Positions 21,380 through 33,639 of a stretch of DNA of 64,000 bases are shown one piece after another. Origin of the DNA: Cloeon dipterum. Taxonomy: Eukaryota > Arthropoda > Insecta > Ephemeroptera > Baetidae. Both the position numbers and the translations under genes were made by a program. The stretch is taken from the NCBI RefSeq assembly GCF_949628265.1, contig NC_088786.1, forward strand, positions 38,461,681 to 38,525,680, given 5' to 3'. How positions within the stretch are numbered: the first letter of the stretch is position 1; each line of letters starts with the position of its first letter. The notes beneath the pieces were generated by a model, which did no database searches, was not told the origin of the DNA, and worked only from the letters and a program-made list of their open reading frames with translations.

Positions 21380-21850
21380 AAGAAAATGCTGTAATCGCGC
21401 GAGGTGCGGGTCCGAGTGGAAAGTTGGAAAAATGCGGCCGAGCGAGAAGCTATTTGGGTGGCGTGTGCGAGCGACAAGTTTTGCAATTTGGACCGGATGG
21501 CCACTGCAAGAAGGAAGGAAAGAACAACAAAGGGCGGTGGCGGCCGTGGCGGCGGCAGCAGCTTCTTAATACACCTGCCTGCCGGAGAGCTCATTAAAAA
21601 AGTAACAAGTTCTGAAACTTTTTCCTCTCTGCCATAACCATTCCGGCCGAGATGAGATGGAGAGCGAGCGAGCGAGCGAGCGCAGGCGATATATCTATGC
21701 AAAATAAATGAGAAAGGGGCGCCGCTGAAAAGACTGCATGCACCCGCCAGCCTTTATTAATTTTTAATTTTGTCCAAAGGCACCGCCAGCAGCACTCCAC
21801 CACTTTCTGCCCCGTCTTTTCGCTTCTACGTGCAATTTTCTGCATCAAAG
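21380..21850. other. GC-rich unique block
   Basis: GC-rich, with GAGCGAGCGAGCGAGCG, GGCGGC runs and TTAATAC and TAAATGAG words. No gene was recognised. Confidence 0.35.
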
Positions 21851-22179
21851 TTAATTTTAAAATATAATTTTTGTACTATCATGATGCTTTTATATTAATA
21901 GATCCGCGTGACGAGATTGGTACATCAATTTTTAAGATTTTTTAACTTATAAACCCTTCAATAATCTTAACAAGAGTGACTTAAATGAATTCTGACATTA
22001 AATTTGAGTTTTTCAGGGGCATTAACCTATAAAACGACACCTTACTCGCATATTTTTTACGATTTCGAAATTTCAACCATCAGGGTCACGTCAGGGTCGA
22101 ACCCTGAGGATAAAACCTGCCTTTTTACTGGTGTGGAAAGGTATTTTGAAGGGCATATCGGGTTGAATTTGACCTCACA

Positions 22180-23230
22180 TGCTGACTTAGTCGTATATTG
22201 GTTGCTTATTCCCATTTTTAAAGGGGTTGAAAAGGGGTGGGCACCCTTTGACTGCTTCAACTATCTAGGGTAGGTAATGATGAGTCCATCAGTGGGTAGT
22301 TTTCGTAAAATCTGATGCTCAGAAGACTAGATTTGGACAAAAACGACATTTTCTTTCAGCGTGCAGTGAGGTGAAAACAATATTTCCCATTTTGGAGGTG
22401 CAAAAAGGGGGTTGGAGGGGTGACAGTGGTTTAGCTATCTAGGAGAGGTCATGAAGAGAAGAAGGGTGCACAGTTTTTGAAAATCTGAAGCTCAGAAGCC
22501 GAAACTTGGAGAAAAACGTTTTGTTTATTTGGTGTGCAGGGAATCACCACTAAAAATTCCAATTTTTAGGGTGAAAAATGTGGTTTTGAGGGGTGGCAAT
22601 GGTTTTGTTGTCTAGGGAAGGTGGTTCCCCATCAAACGGTGGGTTGTTTTTGAAAATCCGACCATAAGAAGCTGAGATTGGGAGAAAAACGTTTTGTTCT
22701 TTTGGTGTGCATTGAGGTACAAAAAATAATTTCAAGTTTTGGGGGTGCAAAGAGGGTGATTTAGGGTTGCAAATGGTTTGGCTATCTAGAGAAGGTCATG
22801 AAGAGTCGAACGGTGTTTAGTTTCCGTAAATTTGATGCTCAGAAGCTGAGAATTGGAGAAAAAAGTCTTTCTCTTTCAGAATGCTGTGAATTGAAAACAA
22901 TATTTCCGATTTTGGGGGTGAAAAAATGGGTTATAAGGGGTGAAAATGGTTTGGCTATCTAGAAGAGGTCGAGATTTGTCTAACGTTGTGCAGATTTAAT
23001 AAAATCTGACCATTAGAAGCCGAGATTTGGAGAAAAATATATTTTTCTTTAGGTGTGCAGTCAGGTGTTAACAATATTTCCAATTTTAGGGGTGCAAAAA
23101 GGGGGGTTAGAGGGGTGGCAAATGATTTGGCTATCTACGGAAGGTCATGATGAGTCGAACGGTGAGTGGCTTTTAAAAATCCGACTATTAGAAGCTGAGA
23201 TTTGGGCGTGAAAAGATTTTTTAAAATCCC
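22180..23230 (+). repeat. Satellite array with a period of about 175 bp
   Basis: Six units are marked by GGCTATCTAG or close variants at about 22259, 22433, 22608, 22783, 22953 and 23131 (spacing 170-178 bp). They are followed by AAGGTCATGAAGAGTCGAAC and AAAATCTGATGCTCAGAAGC. The units are diverged but regularly spaced. The same core recurs at 32.4-33.2 kb. Confidence 0.85.
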
Positions 23231-23399
23231 GAAAAATCGCAATTATTGAAAATAAAAAAGACACCCCCCACATTTTGAGGTATTAATTGGTTGTTTTAGT
23301 CTTTCCATCAAATTTCATCATTAATGATAAAGAATCACCAATTTTTAATAATTTAATAAGATAAGAAATTTGTAAAATCACTCGATCATTTTGTTCGAA

Positions 23400-23830
23400 A
23401 ATTTCTAAAACAAAAGCTTTTGAGCTCGTCAGCGCTCGTTGTCGATTAAACGGTCGAGAAGACACGAACGTTCGTTTGTCTTTTGACGGACTGCCGGCCG
23501 CGCTGATCACTTAATCACGTCGCGCCTCCTTGATCACGCTCTCACTCGTCAGACGCTAACGACGCCGTCGCCGCGCGTGCACTCACTCAATTACGCCCTG
23601 CTCTCTCTCTCTCTGTCTTTTGCCGCCGCTGCCATTGCCATGCCGTGATGACCAATTTTTACCAGAGCCACATTTTAATGAGACGCCCCTCTTGTCGCCT
23701 CTGGCCGGGTCGCGCGCTCCTTCAAGCCATTTTTCTTTCCAACGTCGAAACGTCGAAAGGAGCAGCAATTATTATCTCATTACGTGCTCGACGACGCCCC
23801 GTTTTGCTTCCACATTTCTAATTATACTAA
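23400..23830. other. GC-rich unique block
   Basis: A moderately GC-rich unique segment with TGATCAC words, CTCTCT runs and ATTTTAATGAGACGCCCC. Minus-strand frames lack ATG starts. No gene is called. Confidence 0.35.
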
Positions 23831-23904
23831 CTAATGTCTTTTGATTGGAATTATATGTATTTATGCTACGCAACGCGCAAATATGGCGTCTGGTGGTGTG
23901 CGGC

Positions 23905-24424
23905 GGGAAATTTGAATGTTTTTGCTTTTAGTAACAGCTTGTTAGTCCGGTAATTGGCGAATCAACCGTTAGATGGCACGTCAGGCTGATGGAAATGTAA
24001 CAAAATGCGCGGGAATGAAATAATTAGCTCGGCACGCCCCTTTTTCGACGCTTCTGATTCGCCAACTGGACTGTCTCCTGATTTACCTCCATTTTTTCGA
24101 CGCCATATTGACTTCTGACCGGTGGTAACTAAAACAGATCGCAACCTGGGACCCCGGTGGGAATTTTGACTGCGCAGAAGGTTTCAATTTGGTTCACGCA
24201 TGCGCAGTAGTGAGTTTCAGCCTCCCTGTGAGACAAAGAAGCGATCTGAACGTACTGCGCACGCTTAAGATGCGCACACGTTTACTGCGCAGCTTCAAAA
24301 TGGTCGAATATTCAAACAACTATAAAACAATTAATTTAAGCACCTTGAAAGCCTCCATTATTTTGACGCCACATTGATTTCTGACCGGCGGGAACCAACT
24401 CAGATCGAAACATGGCCCCCGGTG
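23905..24424. mobile_element. Family C element, copy 1
   Basis: It shares with 26683-27158 and 60793-61780 the words GGTAATTGGCGAATCAACCG, GCACGCCCCTTTTT, ACGCATGCGCAGTAGTGAG and AACTCAGATCG, ending near GGCCCCCGGTGA. Near-terminal parts are inverted (GACGCCATATTGACTTCTG appears twice). Non-coding. Confidence 0.78.
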
Positions 24425-24429
24425 ACGTA

Positions 24430-25880
24430 TTTTAAATTCAATATTTTTTTCTTTAATTAAATTTCTTCAGTATTAATTCAGGAACATCTTGGATAAAAGA
24501 AATAAATATTTAAATTTGTTCCAATAGCTCATTTTCCACCACCTGTATTCTTGTCCGAATTAAATTTATATCCATTCTTGGAATTTTTACGACCTTCCTA
24601 ACTATTTAATGACAGTACTTTGAAAAGATAAATGTCATCCCCGATTATTTATCGTGTCGTTTACGATCTAAAAATTCATGCGGTTTTTCGCCTCAGACGA
24701 GTTTTTTTTTCATTCTCTCTCTCGCTCTCGCTCGACCAATTAAGCGAAATTGCCGCCGATACACGGTGCCGATCGGTCTCATAAATCGTTCCGACGCGAT
24801 CACGCGACGACAAACTGTTTGCAAGAAGTCCAGGTCGTGCCGAAAAGCCGTTCCCAACGAGATTAGCAGTCGAGTCAAAGTTTATGTTTCCTGCATATCC
24901 AGTAAGCACATTCAGGCAGTTTATTGCGGTCGACGTCTGTGAGAAGCCATTTACTGGTTATAAAGAGACCGAAAATTTAATTAAAAAATAACTTGTTTTA
25001 AGGAAAGAATCCTGTAAGTAATTTAAGCAGTTCCATGCGAATTTTCAGGTCGATTGGACGGGATTTGTTGGCGTTGAAATATTTCTAAGAGTACTAAATA
25101 AAATATATGGTGAAATTACAGGTTTGAAGGAAGAAAAAGGGGGCGTTCCCTATTTTCCGTTATCTCAAAAATCCCCGAAAATCGAATTCTAAACTGTAGC
25201 TCTTGACTGGGTTGAGGTATCACCCTGAAATTTTCACTGCCAAACCTAGTTTTCGATCCTGAACATCTTTTCAATTTATGAAAAATTCGCAAGTCGAAGG
25301 TCAAGGGAACCTTTCACGACCTTTTTTCGTAAATTCAAAATTAAGGGATGATAGCCCCTTCCGATTTTATCGGGGTTCAGGGATGAAATGTAGCCCATGA
25401 AATTCTGCACAAGCACACCATATTTCAAAGGTGTAGCCCCAACAGTTTTGCTGCAATTCGAATTTGAAATTTAAAAAACCTGCTCGATCGCGCATGCGCA
25501 GTTCGCCTTTCGATCGTAAAGTGTATTTTTTCGCATTTTATTTGTTTAGAAATATCAAAAGGGCCTACGATTGATCTAGGAAGGTCCAAAATCGTCCTTC
25601 AGGGTCTGTCCCTGAGGTTACCCTGAGATAAAAAATTTCGAAAATCTCCAATTTCATCGAACTTGGTTTCTTTTCATAGGTTTTCGACGCTGCAAAGCTC
25701 AAATAAAATGCCAAAACTACCGAATTACAATCCTGAAACCATTTCTGGAAATAATCGTGGTAGCCAGTAATCTTGACGTGATGTAAAAATTTTTAAAATT
25801 GTTAAAAATAATTTTATTTGATGATTCCTTTTTTACATTGCAAGATTACAATGGAACATAAAAAGATCCCTTTCATTCCT
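24430..25880. other. Mixed spacer with one family G repeat
   Basis: 24660-24960 is a unique, more GC-rich block. 25343-25700 is a copy of family G (ATGTAGCCC, GAAATT, CACAAGCACACC, then CCTTCAGGGTCTGTCCCTGA), also present at 49480-49800. No gene is visible. Confidence 0.55.
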
Positions 25881-25899
25881 TCATATGGGGGTGTTTAAA

Positions 25900-26560
25900 T
25901 CAAAAGGCGCGAATAAGCAGGGTCGTTGGCAAATTTTCGGGGGTGGCGAGCGAGCGAGCGGCGCGGCGGCGTCGGCGAATTTAATTTGGCGTCCGAGGAA
26001 AGGTCAGCCGGCATTGAATGGGGTTGGGGGTGGGGGCGGGGGCGGCACATTACACGACGCGCGCGGGGTCCCCCTCTGGTCTGTTCTGGTCTGTTCTGCT
26101 CGGATCTTGAGCCAGGCACATAGTTATGATTCTCATTTCAACATTCTATATGCTTTTTATGGCCCGGCTCGGCCTTAATAATAATAATAGCTGACCAACA
26201 CACACCACTTTCGCGCCCCCTCCCCTCGTCGTCGCTTTATGGCCGGCAAGTATTCGCCCGACGCCCGCGCTGCCCACCCGTGGAATATGAAATTTCCTTT
26301 TCTCTCTTCTCTTCTCTTCTCTGCTCGCCGCCGCACCCGAATGCGAATTCTAATCCCATGACTCACGGGCATTTTATTTTATTAATACGCGCGCCAAAGC
26401 TGGCCGCCCCAGCGACTCAGGACTCAGCACGCGGCAAACTCGAAACAAAGCGATTTTAAATAATAAAAACTTGTTGTTACTTTCGCTCCAGTTGCTCCGC
26501 GCGACATACTTCTGCAGTTTCCTGCAACGCCAGCAACTTTTCTCATCGATTAAGTTCACA
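25900..26560. other. GC-rich unique block
   Basis: GC-rich, with GAGCGAGCGAGCGGCGCGG, a GGGGGTGGGGGCGGGGG run and TTTATGGCC twice. The overlapping plus and minus frames (97 and 74 codons) are driven by low complexity. No gene is called. Confidence 0.38.
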
Positions 26561-26682
26561 ATGCAATACGCAATTCGTAAGAAGCAACAGAGAAAATTCT
26601 AGATTTTATTTTAAAACTCATTCATTTGATAGTGCTTCAATTTTGGACAGCTTGCAGCTACCCGAATTTTATTTTTAACACT

Positions 26683-27158
26683 GGGGCCCGGGTTTATTTC
26701 TTTTTATTAACAGCTGATTAGCCCCGTAATTGGCGAATGGACCGTTAGATGGCACATCAGGCCAATGGAAATGTAACAAAATACGCGGGAATGGAATTAT
26801 TAGGTCGGCACGCCCCTTTTTTACCCTTCTGATTGGCCGCTGGACTGTCTCCTGATTTGACTCCGTTATTTCGACGCCATAATTGACTTTTGACCGGCGG
26901 GAACCAACACAGATCAAAATCCGGGAATTACGACTGCGCAGAAGGTTTTAATTTGGTTCACGCATGCGCAGTAACGAGCTTCAGCCTCCCTGTGAGATTA
27001 AGAAGCGATCTGAACATACTGCGCATGCTTAAGATGCGCACAAGTTCACTGCGCAGCTTCAAAATGGGCGAATATTCAAACAATTGTAACTTTCAACGCC
27101 ATATTGAATTCTGACTGGCGGGAAACCAACACAGATCGCAACCTGGCCCCCGGTGATT
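26683..27158. mobile_element. Family C element, copy 2
   Basis: It runs from GGGGCCCGGGTTTATTTC to GGCCCCCGGTGA. Internal landmarks are as in copy 1, including ACGCATGCGCAGTAACGAG and GGTCGGCACGCCCCTTTT. It appears to be a shortened derivative of the long foldback at 60.8 kb. Confidence 0.82.
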
Positions 27159-27775
27159 TTTACTGAAGTTAAATTTTTTTGCAGAATTAAATCGATAATA
27201 ATTTAAAAACGCGTGAAGAGAGCTCATTTGAATTTATTGCTTCGATGGGAAGACTGTAAACAAAACAAATAGACCGTAAGAAAAATAATTTATTGATTGC
27301 GCGGGGAATAGGGCCAAGTGCGAACGCGATCGGCTGTCACTTTGCCCTTGCGGAAATATGATTCCAGCAATTTATCGGCTCTGCTTTGTTTGTTTGTTTG
27401 TCTCTTTCTTTGGAGCAAAAAGCTATTTCAATTGGTCTTGGCACCGCTGCCACGAGACGAATCTCAGCTTCATTCTCGCTCTGCAATAATATGAGAAAAA
27501 AGACCAGAGTTATGCAACCTGTGCAGCGTCTTTGTCGAGGAATTGCCTAAAAGCGATATCTTTTAGATTTGTGAGCCGATAAAGACGGTCTTTGGAGACA
27601 TCTCGGTTCAAATATCAAGATATTCGTCTTTTTAAGAATGTTTTTTAGCGCTTCCTTGTATTTAATTCATCAAATATATATGGAAAATTCATTTAAAACT
27701 GGTAATCAGGGTGATTTTTAGATTCAGGGCCTCCAGAAATGCCAGAAAATTCACTGAAATGATATTTTCTTGCGT

Positions 27776-28110
27776 ATTAATCGATTCCTGAGGGTCGAAA
27801 AAGGTGGGATTAATTATTTTACGTGCGAGGAGAGGCGCAAAGCGAAACACACGTTGTTTTGGCGCGCAAATCATTTAAATCTTTTAGTCGCTACTGCGCA
27901 TGCGTCCCCCTCTGACGTCACAGCTCTCCCAGCTGCCAATGCCAAGCACGGAGTATGGCTGTGACGTCAGAGGGGGACGCATGCGCAGTCGCAATCAAAA
28001 GATTCAAACGTTTTGCGCGCCAAAGCAACGTGCGTTTTGTTTTGGCCGGATTTCGATCGGAAAAATAATTTTATCCCACCTAATTCGACCCTCAGGAATC
28101 GATTAAAATA
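27776..28110. mobile_element. Family A MITE, compact complete copy
   Basis: It runs from TTAATCGATTCCTGAGGGTC to ACCCTCAGGAATCGATTAA. The arms are inverted over most of their length (CGCATGCGTCCCCCTCTGAC against its complement) and carry perfect TGACGTCA at 27913-27920 and 27962-27969. This is the cleanest copy for defining the family. Confidence 0.88.
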
Positions 28111-28239
28111 TAAAAAAAATGTGGAATATGTCGAAAATATTCTAATTATGCTCAGGATAAATGAGAAAGAGGCGAAAATTTTAAAATAAATTATCCTTAA
28201 TTACCAATACCCTGAAATTCGATTTTTCTTAATTTCATC

Positions 28240-28850
28240 TGTTGGATTTTGTCGTGTCATCACCTGCGAGAGGCATTATTTTATTTTATTTTAATCGGTG
28301 CACGGTGCATTAATCGGCCTCGAGGGTTTTATTTCCTTTCACCTTTGGATGCACAATTGATCACACCTCAGCTGAGTGGCCTTGTGCGCGGCGTGGCGCG
28401 GCGTCACGTGCGTCTGTCTGTCTGTGCACACATAAATATTCGGGCCGCTGCTGCTGCTTTATTGCGAAGGAGGCGAAGCAGCAGCAGCGGCGGCAGGAGG
28501 AGGAGGGATTTGGCAAGTTGTTCTGCCAGCAAGAGGATGAGGCCAACAACAGAAGGAGCTTCATGTTTTTATTATGCCGCACTTTTTATGTCAGCCGCGC
28601 GCATATTTTTATTGTAATACGGCGGCGGCGGCGGCGGCAGTCTTCATATTATATAAAATATATACACACGGAGCAAGCAGAAAGAGAGAGAGAGAGACAC
28701 ACACACACACACGCCCTCTTTTTATATGTGGCAATTATGTTGTTTGTATTCAGCGGGCAAACTTTTCATAATGCACTCGAGTTAAGCGCCACCGCTGCCG
28801 AGCTCCGTGTATATTTATACAGGGGGACCCGAAAACTCTGAAAACTCGAC
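28240..28850. other. GC-rich unique block with GA/CA and GGC microsatellites
   Basis: It contains GCAGCAGCAGCGG, GGCGGCGGCGGCGG (28621 on) and a GA/CA run at 28684-28712. No protein gene is recognised. Confidence 0.38.
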
Positions 28851-28882
28851 AAATTTGTTGAAAAAGATATTTCTGTTATTTT

Positions 28883-29260
28883 GATGCAGTTTCTGAGCCC
28901 ACCAATCGATTCCTGAGGGTCGAATTAGGTACAGTGGACATTTTTCCGGCCTAAAAATGCAGCGCAACGTGCGAACGTTTTTTCCCGCCAAAATATTATG
29001 AACGTAAATGCGAGAACAGCGCATGCGTCAGAGCTGGTTTGAGCACTTGCAGAGAGACCGCCCGTACGAATGACTTCTTTGACAGATCCTGCCAGCTCTG
29101 ACGCATGCGCACTTCACGTAAATACGTTTGTATCGTTTTGGCGGGAAAAAAGCTCGCACGTCGCGCTGCACTTTTTGGCCGGACAAAATGTCCACTTTAC
29201 CTAATTCGACCCTCACGAATCGATTGGTGGGCTCAGAAACTGCGTCAAACACGGTCTTTA
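28883..29260. mobile_element. Family A long-end subtype, copy 2
   Basis: It is near-identical to 2265-2652: GTTTCTGAGCCCACCAATCG at the left, CGATTGGTGGGCTCAGAAAC at the right, then GCGTCAAACACGGTCTTT. The outermost left end is altered (TGATGCAG in place of the full GACCGT end). Confidence 0.85.
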
Positions 29261-29279
29261 AATTTAAATAGTGACAAAG

Positions 29280-30220
29280 AATTGGCGATTTTTTAAAATT
29301 TGATCTAGATGGCGCAACTTCTCGATTTTATCCGCGCAAAACACCTAAAATGGAGATCAAATCTGTCTTTGAAAACGCATCTGCGAATAAAAAAAATCTT
29401 AGGACTTTTGTCAAGCAGTGTTTGCCGAGTTTTGGAACCGTCTGTAGGTAGGAAGAGAAGGAAAGCGACGACACACGTAGTTGGGGACAAATCCCCATGA
29501 CTAAGACGCGCGCGCGGCCCGAGACGCAAATCCTTTTCTCTCTCGCACGCGCTCGCTCGCCTGCATTTCTCGCCGCTTAAATATTACACCGAACCGGCGA
29601 GAAGAGCGAGCGAGAGCACGAGATCCGGGCAACTTTTCAGCGCTGCACGCGATCGCGCTTGCATTTTAATGCCGTCGCCGTCGCCGCCGACTTGCGAATA
29701 ACGCGCAGAGGTGTCGACATTAATCCCCTAATCCGCGCCAAATTACGCATAAAGCGACTCGCGACCATGGCTAATCCAGAATGTGTTTGAATATTGAGCA
29801 GGATTTTTATTTTGAAAGGACATAAAAATTAATTATTTAAATCGACTGAATGGAAAAATGGGGGTAGATGGTGGAAAAAATGCTATTTCTTTTTGGATTG
29901 GATTTTTTAACGGATCATCTGGACCATTTTTAAATTAGATTTTTAGGCAACAAAGCGAAATTTTATAGGGAATGTGACTCTTGCGTGATTTCTCGCAATT
30001 TAAATGAAAGAAATTTAATATTTTTTCCCATTTTCTGCCTCAATTTCTAAAAAACAAAAATATTTTTGACAAATTTTCAAGGCGAGGTAATGAGAAAATA
30101 ATTTTAAAAAATAAAATCTGGGTTTTACAAATCTCGGAGAGGTGCAGAAATCAACTCAAAAAATTATTTATTCACTTTAAACCGTGTCGTAATTTAAAAA
30201 ACGTATTTTAGCGAGTTAAA
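29280..30220. other. Unique block followed by AT-rich DNA
   Basis: 29400-29770 is GC-rich (CGAGCGAGAG, GCCGTCGCCGTCGCCGCC). The rest is AT-rich with nothing recognised. Confidence 0.4.
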
Positions 30221-30223
30221 AGC

Positions 30224-30336
30224 GATCTATTTCGCGTGGCGGAGGAGCCCGAATGAGCTGATTGGCCAGAAAAAGCGTACATCCTTCCGCCGGCCAATCA
30301 GAACGGTGCGTTCCTCCGCCACGCGAAAATAGATCT
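30224..30336. mobile_element. Small palindromic element with paired CCAAT boxes
   Basis: The arms are GATCTATTTCGCGTGGCGGA and TCCGCCACGCGAAAATAGAT. Inside, GCTGATTGGCC is matched by GGCCAATCAGAAC. At 113 bp it is too small to code and is most likely a tiny MITE. Confidence 0.75.
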
Positions 30337-30349
30337 ATTTCCAACAGCG

Positions 30350-30860
30350 CATAAAATCACAATTCTGGAAATTCTGAGTTCATTGCCTTTATTTTTATTT
30401 GCTTCTCATAAAATAAAATTCAAACTGCGTGCGTGTAAAAATAAACGCACATATTTGATTGGGCACGCTCGTCAGATGAAAGAAGGCTGCGATTTCACGC
30501 GGCTGTGTGTGTGTTGGGTGTTGGGTGCCGGTTGGGAGGCGGAATTGAATTCGAGACGGCGCGCGGGATCAGCGGCAACGGCCACGATAACGATTCAAGA
30601 AATTTACAGCCGCTCTTATTACCGCGCGCGACGCTAATACGCGCGCTGTTTCAGCTGATGGCTCAAACGCCTCTTTTACCAACACCAAAAGGTCGCTGCC
30701 GACGGAGGAGGAAAAGCAGTTTTCGCACCACAAATGTCCCGTTTCGTTCGCTCTTTAAATATAAATTCAGGCTTGCAAATTTATGGTTTGATTTTTTTAC
30801 TGTGTTTTAAATATTTTTAATTTTGGAATTAATTCACACAAGTGCATAGAAACTATTGAA
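30350..30860. other. Unique block, moderately GC-rich
   Basis: GTGTGTGTGTTGGG, GCGCGCGG words and short open frames that do not resemble known proteins. Confidence 0.35.
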
Positions 30861-30869
30861 AAACATTTT

Positions 30870-31176
30870 AAAGGTTCTCTAACGGCCAGACGAATTTTAT
30901 GCGAAAATGGTAAATTTAAGAAAAATTTTCTCAATAGGAAAAAAACTGGAAATTTAATCAGCTTTCTGAATTTAGGCAGTTTTTGCCGCTACTATCAACT
31001 GCTGAATTTTAATCAGGCCAAACACACACCCCTTTCGAAAATCTGCAATTTTTGAAAAACTTAAAAATAACTTTCAAGACCCAAAAGAACCACATTTTAT
31101 CTTCTCACAATTAAATTCTCATAATTTTTCTCATCCCGGAAGGAATTAATTTCCTTTGCTCTACCGGTAAAATTCG
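30870..31176 (+). repeat. Interspersed repeat family E, copy 2
   Basis: It matches 785-1127 and 38083-38404 over its length, starting at AAAGGTTCTCTAACGGCCAG. It shares CGAAAATGGTAAATTT and GAAATTTAATCAGCTTTCTG. Confidence 0.78.
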
Positions 31177-31219
31177 AAATATTGGATTTTTGGCCACTTT
31201 TGGTATTTAAATAATTGTC

Positions 31220-32330
31220 AATTTAACAAATTTGCATCTCGAGGGGATTTTAGCGCCGCGGCAATCCCTGGAAACAAGACAAAAGGCGTGCTTTTATTCA
31301 ACTCCCTGAAGCGTTTGGCTGCGTTCTGCTCGCTCCTTTTCCACATTTATTTTTTACGAGCGTAAGAGGCTGCCGTGGGAGCAAGCAAGCGAACGCGTCT
31401 GCACACATTTATTTATTCCCGTGTCGGATTTTTCGTTGCATTGGCATGCGTCGTCACCTCATGCCACGTATTTCGCAAGGGCAATTTCTGGCGCGCGTGT
31501 TTGTCGTGTCTGCCGGCCGGGCTTCTCTCTCACGTCCGTACTTTTCACTCATTGTGCATATTTTCTAATTCACTTTATTACACCGAGAGGCGGAGGCAGA
31601 GGCGGAGGCAGGCTCTGTTTAATACTCGAGACGATAATCGTATTTTGTCCGCCTGCACAAAGTAAATTAGATTAACTTTCGCATACATATTAAGAGAGCT
31701 CATTATTTTTTATGCGTTAATTATGCGCGCGCGAGTTGTTTATAAGAGAGACCCGGCCTGCAGCGTTGATTATATTTATAAAAACCCTTTTGCGCTCTGC
31801 TCTACGCGGCCGGCCGGCTTTTCTCATTTTGAATAGTGCGCGCACACTTTTTTGCTGCTGCCGAGAGATGAGAAACAGAGGGAATGTTACGTGTGTGTGT
31901 GACCATCTGGGGCCGGCAAGATTTTCGCCCCAGAGGAAAGAAAGAAGGAAAGAAAGACTGCGCCGCGTCGACGCTTTATTAGAGCCGAGTTATGCCGAGA
32001 AAGAATAAAGAAAGAAAGGGTCCGACGCGCGAATAAGGTGGCAAGAGCTAGAGAAAGAGAGAAAAAACGCGCCGCTGCTTGACTTGCAAACGGCCCAATT
32101 CGGGACTCTTCCGGACCGCGCCTTTCAACCCCATTGCACGCAACAGACACGCTGATCCACCGACGGAAAAAAGTCTTTCAAAGCTGCTCTCGCCAAAGGA
32201 AAGTTTGCCTTATTTTGATGGAACAAAATACAGAAGAAGTTGGAACATTGCTTTCTATACCGCTCAATTTTTACCTGCGCAAGATATACACGAAATTAAT
32301 GTCTAAAATATTTCCAGGGGATGTCATAAG
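31220..32330. other. Long GC-rich unique block
   Basis: About 1.1 kb of unique DNA with GGCGGAGGCAGAGGCGGAGG, purine runs and TTATGCG words. Overlapping frames of 75 to 96 codons on both strands show no recognisable domain. Confidence 0.4.
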
Positions 32331-32429
32331 CAAATAATTATTGAAAATTGAGGTGCAAACATATATATGGCCTGCCAAAAACTTGTAACAATCGAAAAAA
32401 AATTATTTAATTTTTTTTGCAAAATCCAA

Positions 32430-33235
32430 AACGATTCAGCTGGTCAGGGGAGGTTTAGACGAGTTCAACGGTGGTTAGTTTTAGCAATTCCGATGGTTAG
32501 AACCCGAGATTTGGAGTTCTTTGGAAAACACGAATTTGTTGACTTTTTCGTATTTTGCAAACTCCAAATCTCGGGTTCTAATTATCAGAATTGCAAAAAC
32601 TACCCACCATTAGAAACATCTCAACCTACCCTAAAGAGTTAAAGGATCGAAGGGGTGCTAAATCTTCACCCCTTTGAACCCCTCGCAGACAAAATTCGCA
32701 GTAAAATTTTCTCAGATCATTTTTCTGCAGTTTTAAAGTATTTTCGCAATTAGTAGGTGGGGGTAAGCACCCCCTAAGCCCATTAGATGGTTAAGGGAGG
32801 TTGAGAGGAATCGAATGGTATGCAGTTTTCGCAATTCTGGTGGCTAGAACCCGAGATTTGATGTTATTAACATTAGCAAAAAAACTCAAAAATTTACGCC
32901 TTTTTCCTATTTTGCAAACTCCAAATCTCGAGTTCTAATCATCAGAATTGCAAAAACTACCCACCATTAGACACATCTCAACTTACTCTAAATACCTGAA
33001 GGATTTAAAGGGTGCTTACCCCCACCCCTTCAACCCCCTTGCCAAAATACTCGCAAGAAAAATGTACTCAGAAGCACTTTTCCGCGGGGTTTTAAATATT
33101 TTAGAAATTACTGGGCGGGGGTAGGCACCCCCTAAGCCCTTCAGCTGGTTAGAGGGAGTTGAGATGAGTCTAACGGTGGGTAGTTTTTGAAATTCTGATA
33201 GATAGAACCCGAGATTTGGAGTTGCAAAAAAAACG
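32430..33235. repeat. Satellite units in alternating orientation
   Basis: Five units alternate in direction: plus at about 32436, minus at about 32558-32640, plus at about 32784, minus at about 32918-33000, plus at about 33142. The core has TAGAACCCGAGATTTGGAGT and AACGGTGGGTAGTTTTTG, matching the 175-bp satellite at 22-23 kb. Adjacent opposed units can fold into hairpins. Confidence 0.8.
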
Positions 33236-33639
33236 AAATTTGAAAAAAATCTTATTTTTCCGAGGAGCTTCTTTAAAATAAAATGAAGTTTTCTACTAAG
33301 CCCAGACTTGTCGTGGGACAACTTTAGAAACTTTTAAATTTTCAAATCATATTAAAAAGTAATATTTATTTAAATAAATTTTTTAAATTTATTTAGTCTT
33401 TAGAATTTTATATTTTCGATGCGTTCAACTACTAATTTATGAAATTCTCAGAAAAATAAATGCTCTGCGAGCTTCAATATCGATAGAAAATATCCATAAT
33501 TTGGAAATATGCGTATTCTATGCTTAAAAAATTGCTAATAAACCAATGCAGTGAGAAACCCCTGTTTTTAAATCATTTTCTTGATAATTATTATTTAATT
33601 CTTGATTTATTGCAGGCTTAAATTAAATTAATTCGCACC

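Noticed and set aside
23583..23768. Minus-strand open frame ending at a GTGAGT donor
   Set aside because: It lacks an ATG (opens at TTG), is rich in Arg/Gly/Ser, and has no pyrimidine tract or partner exons.
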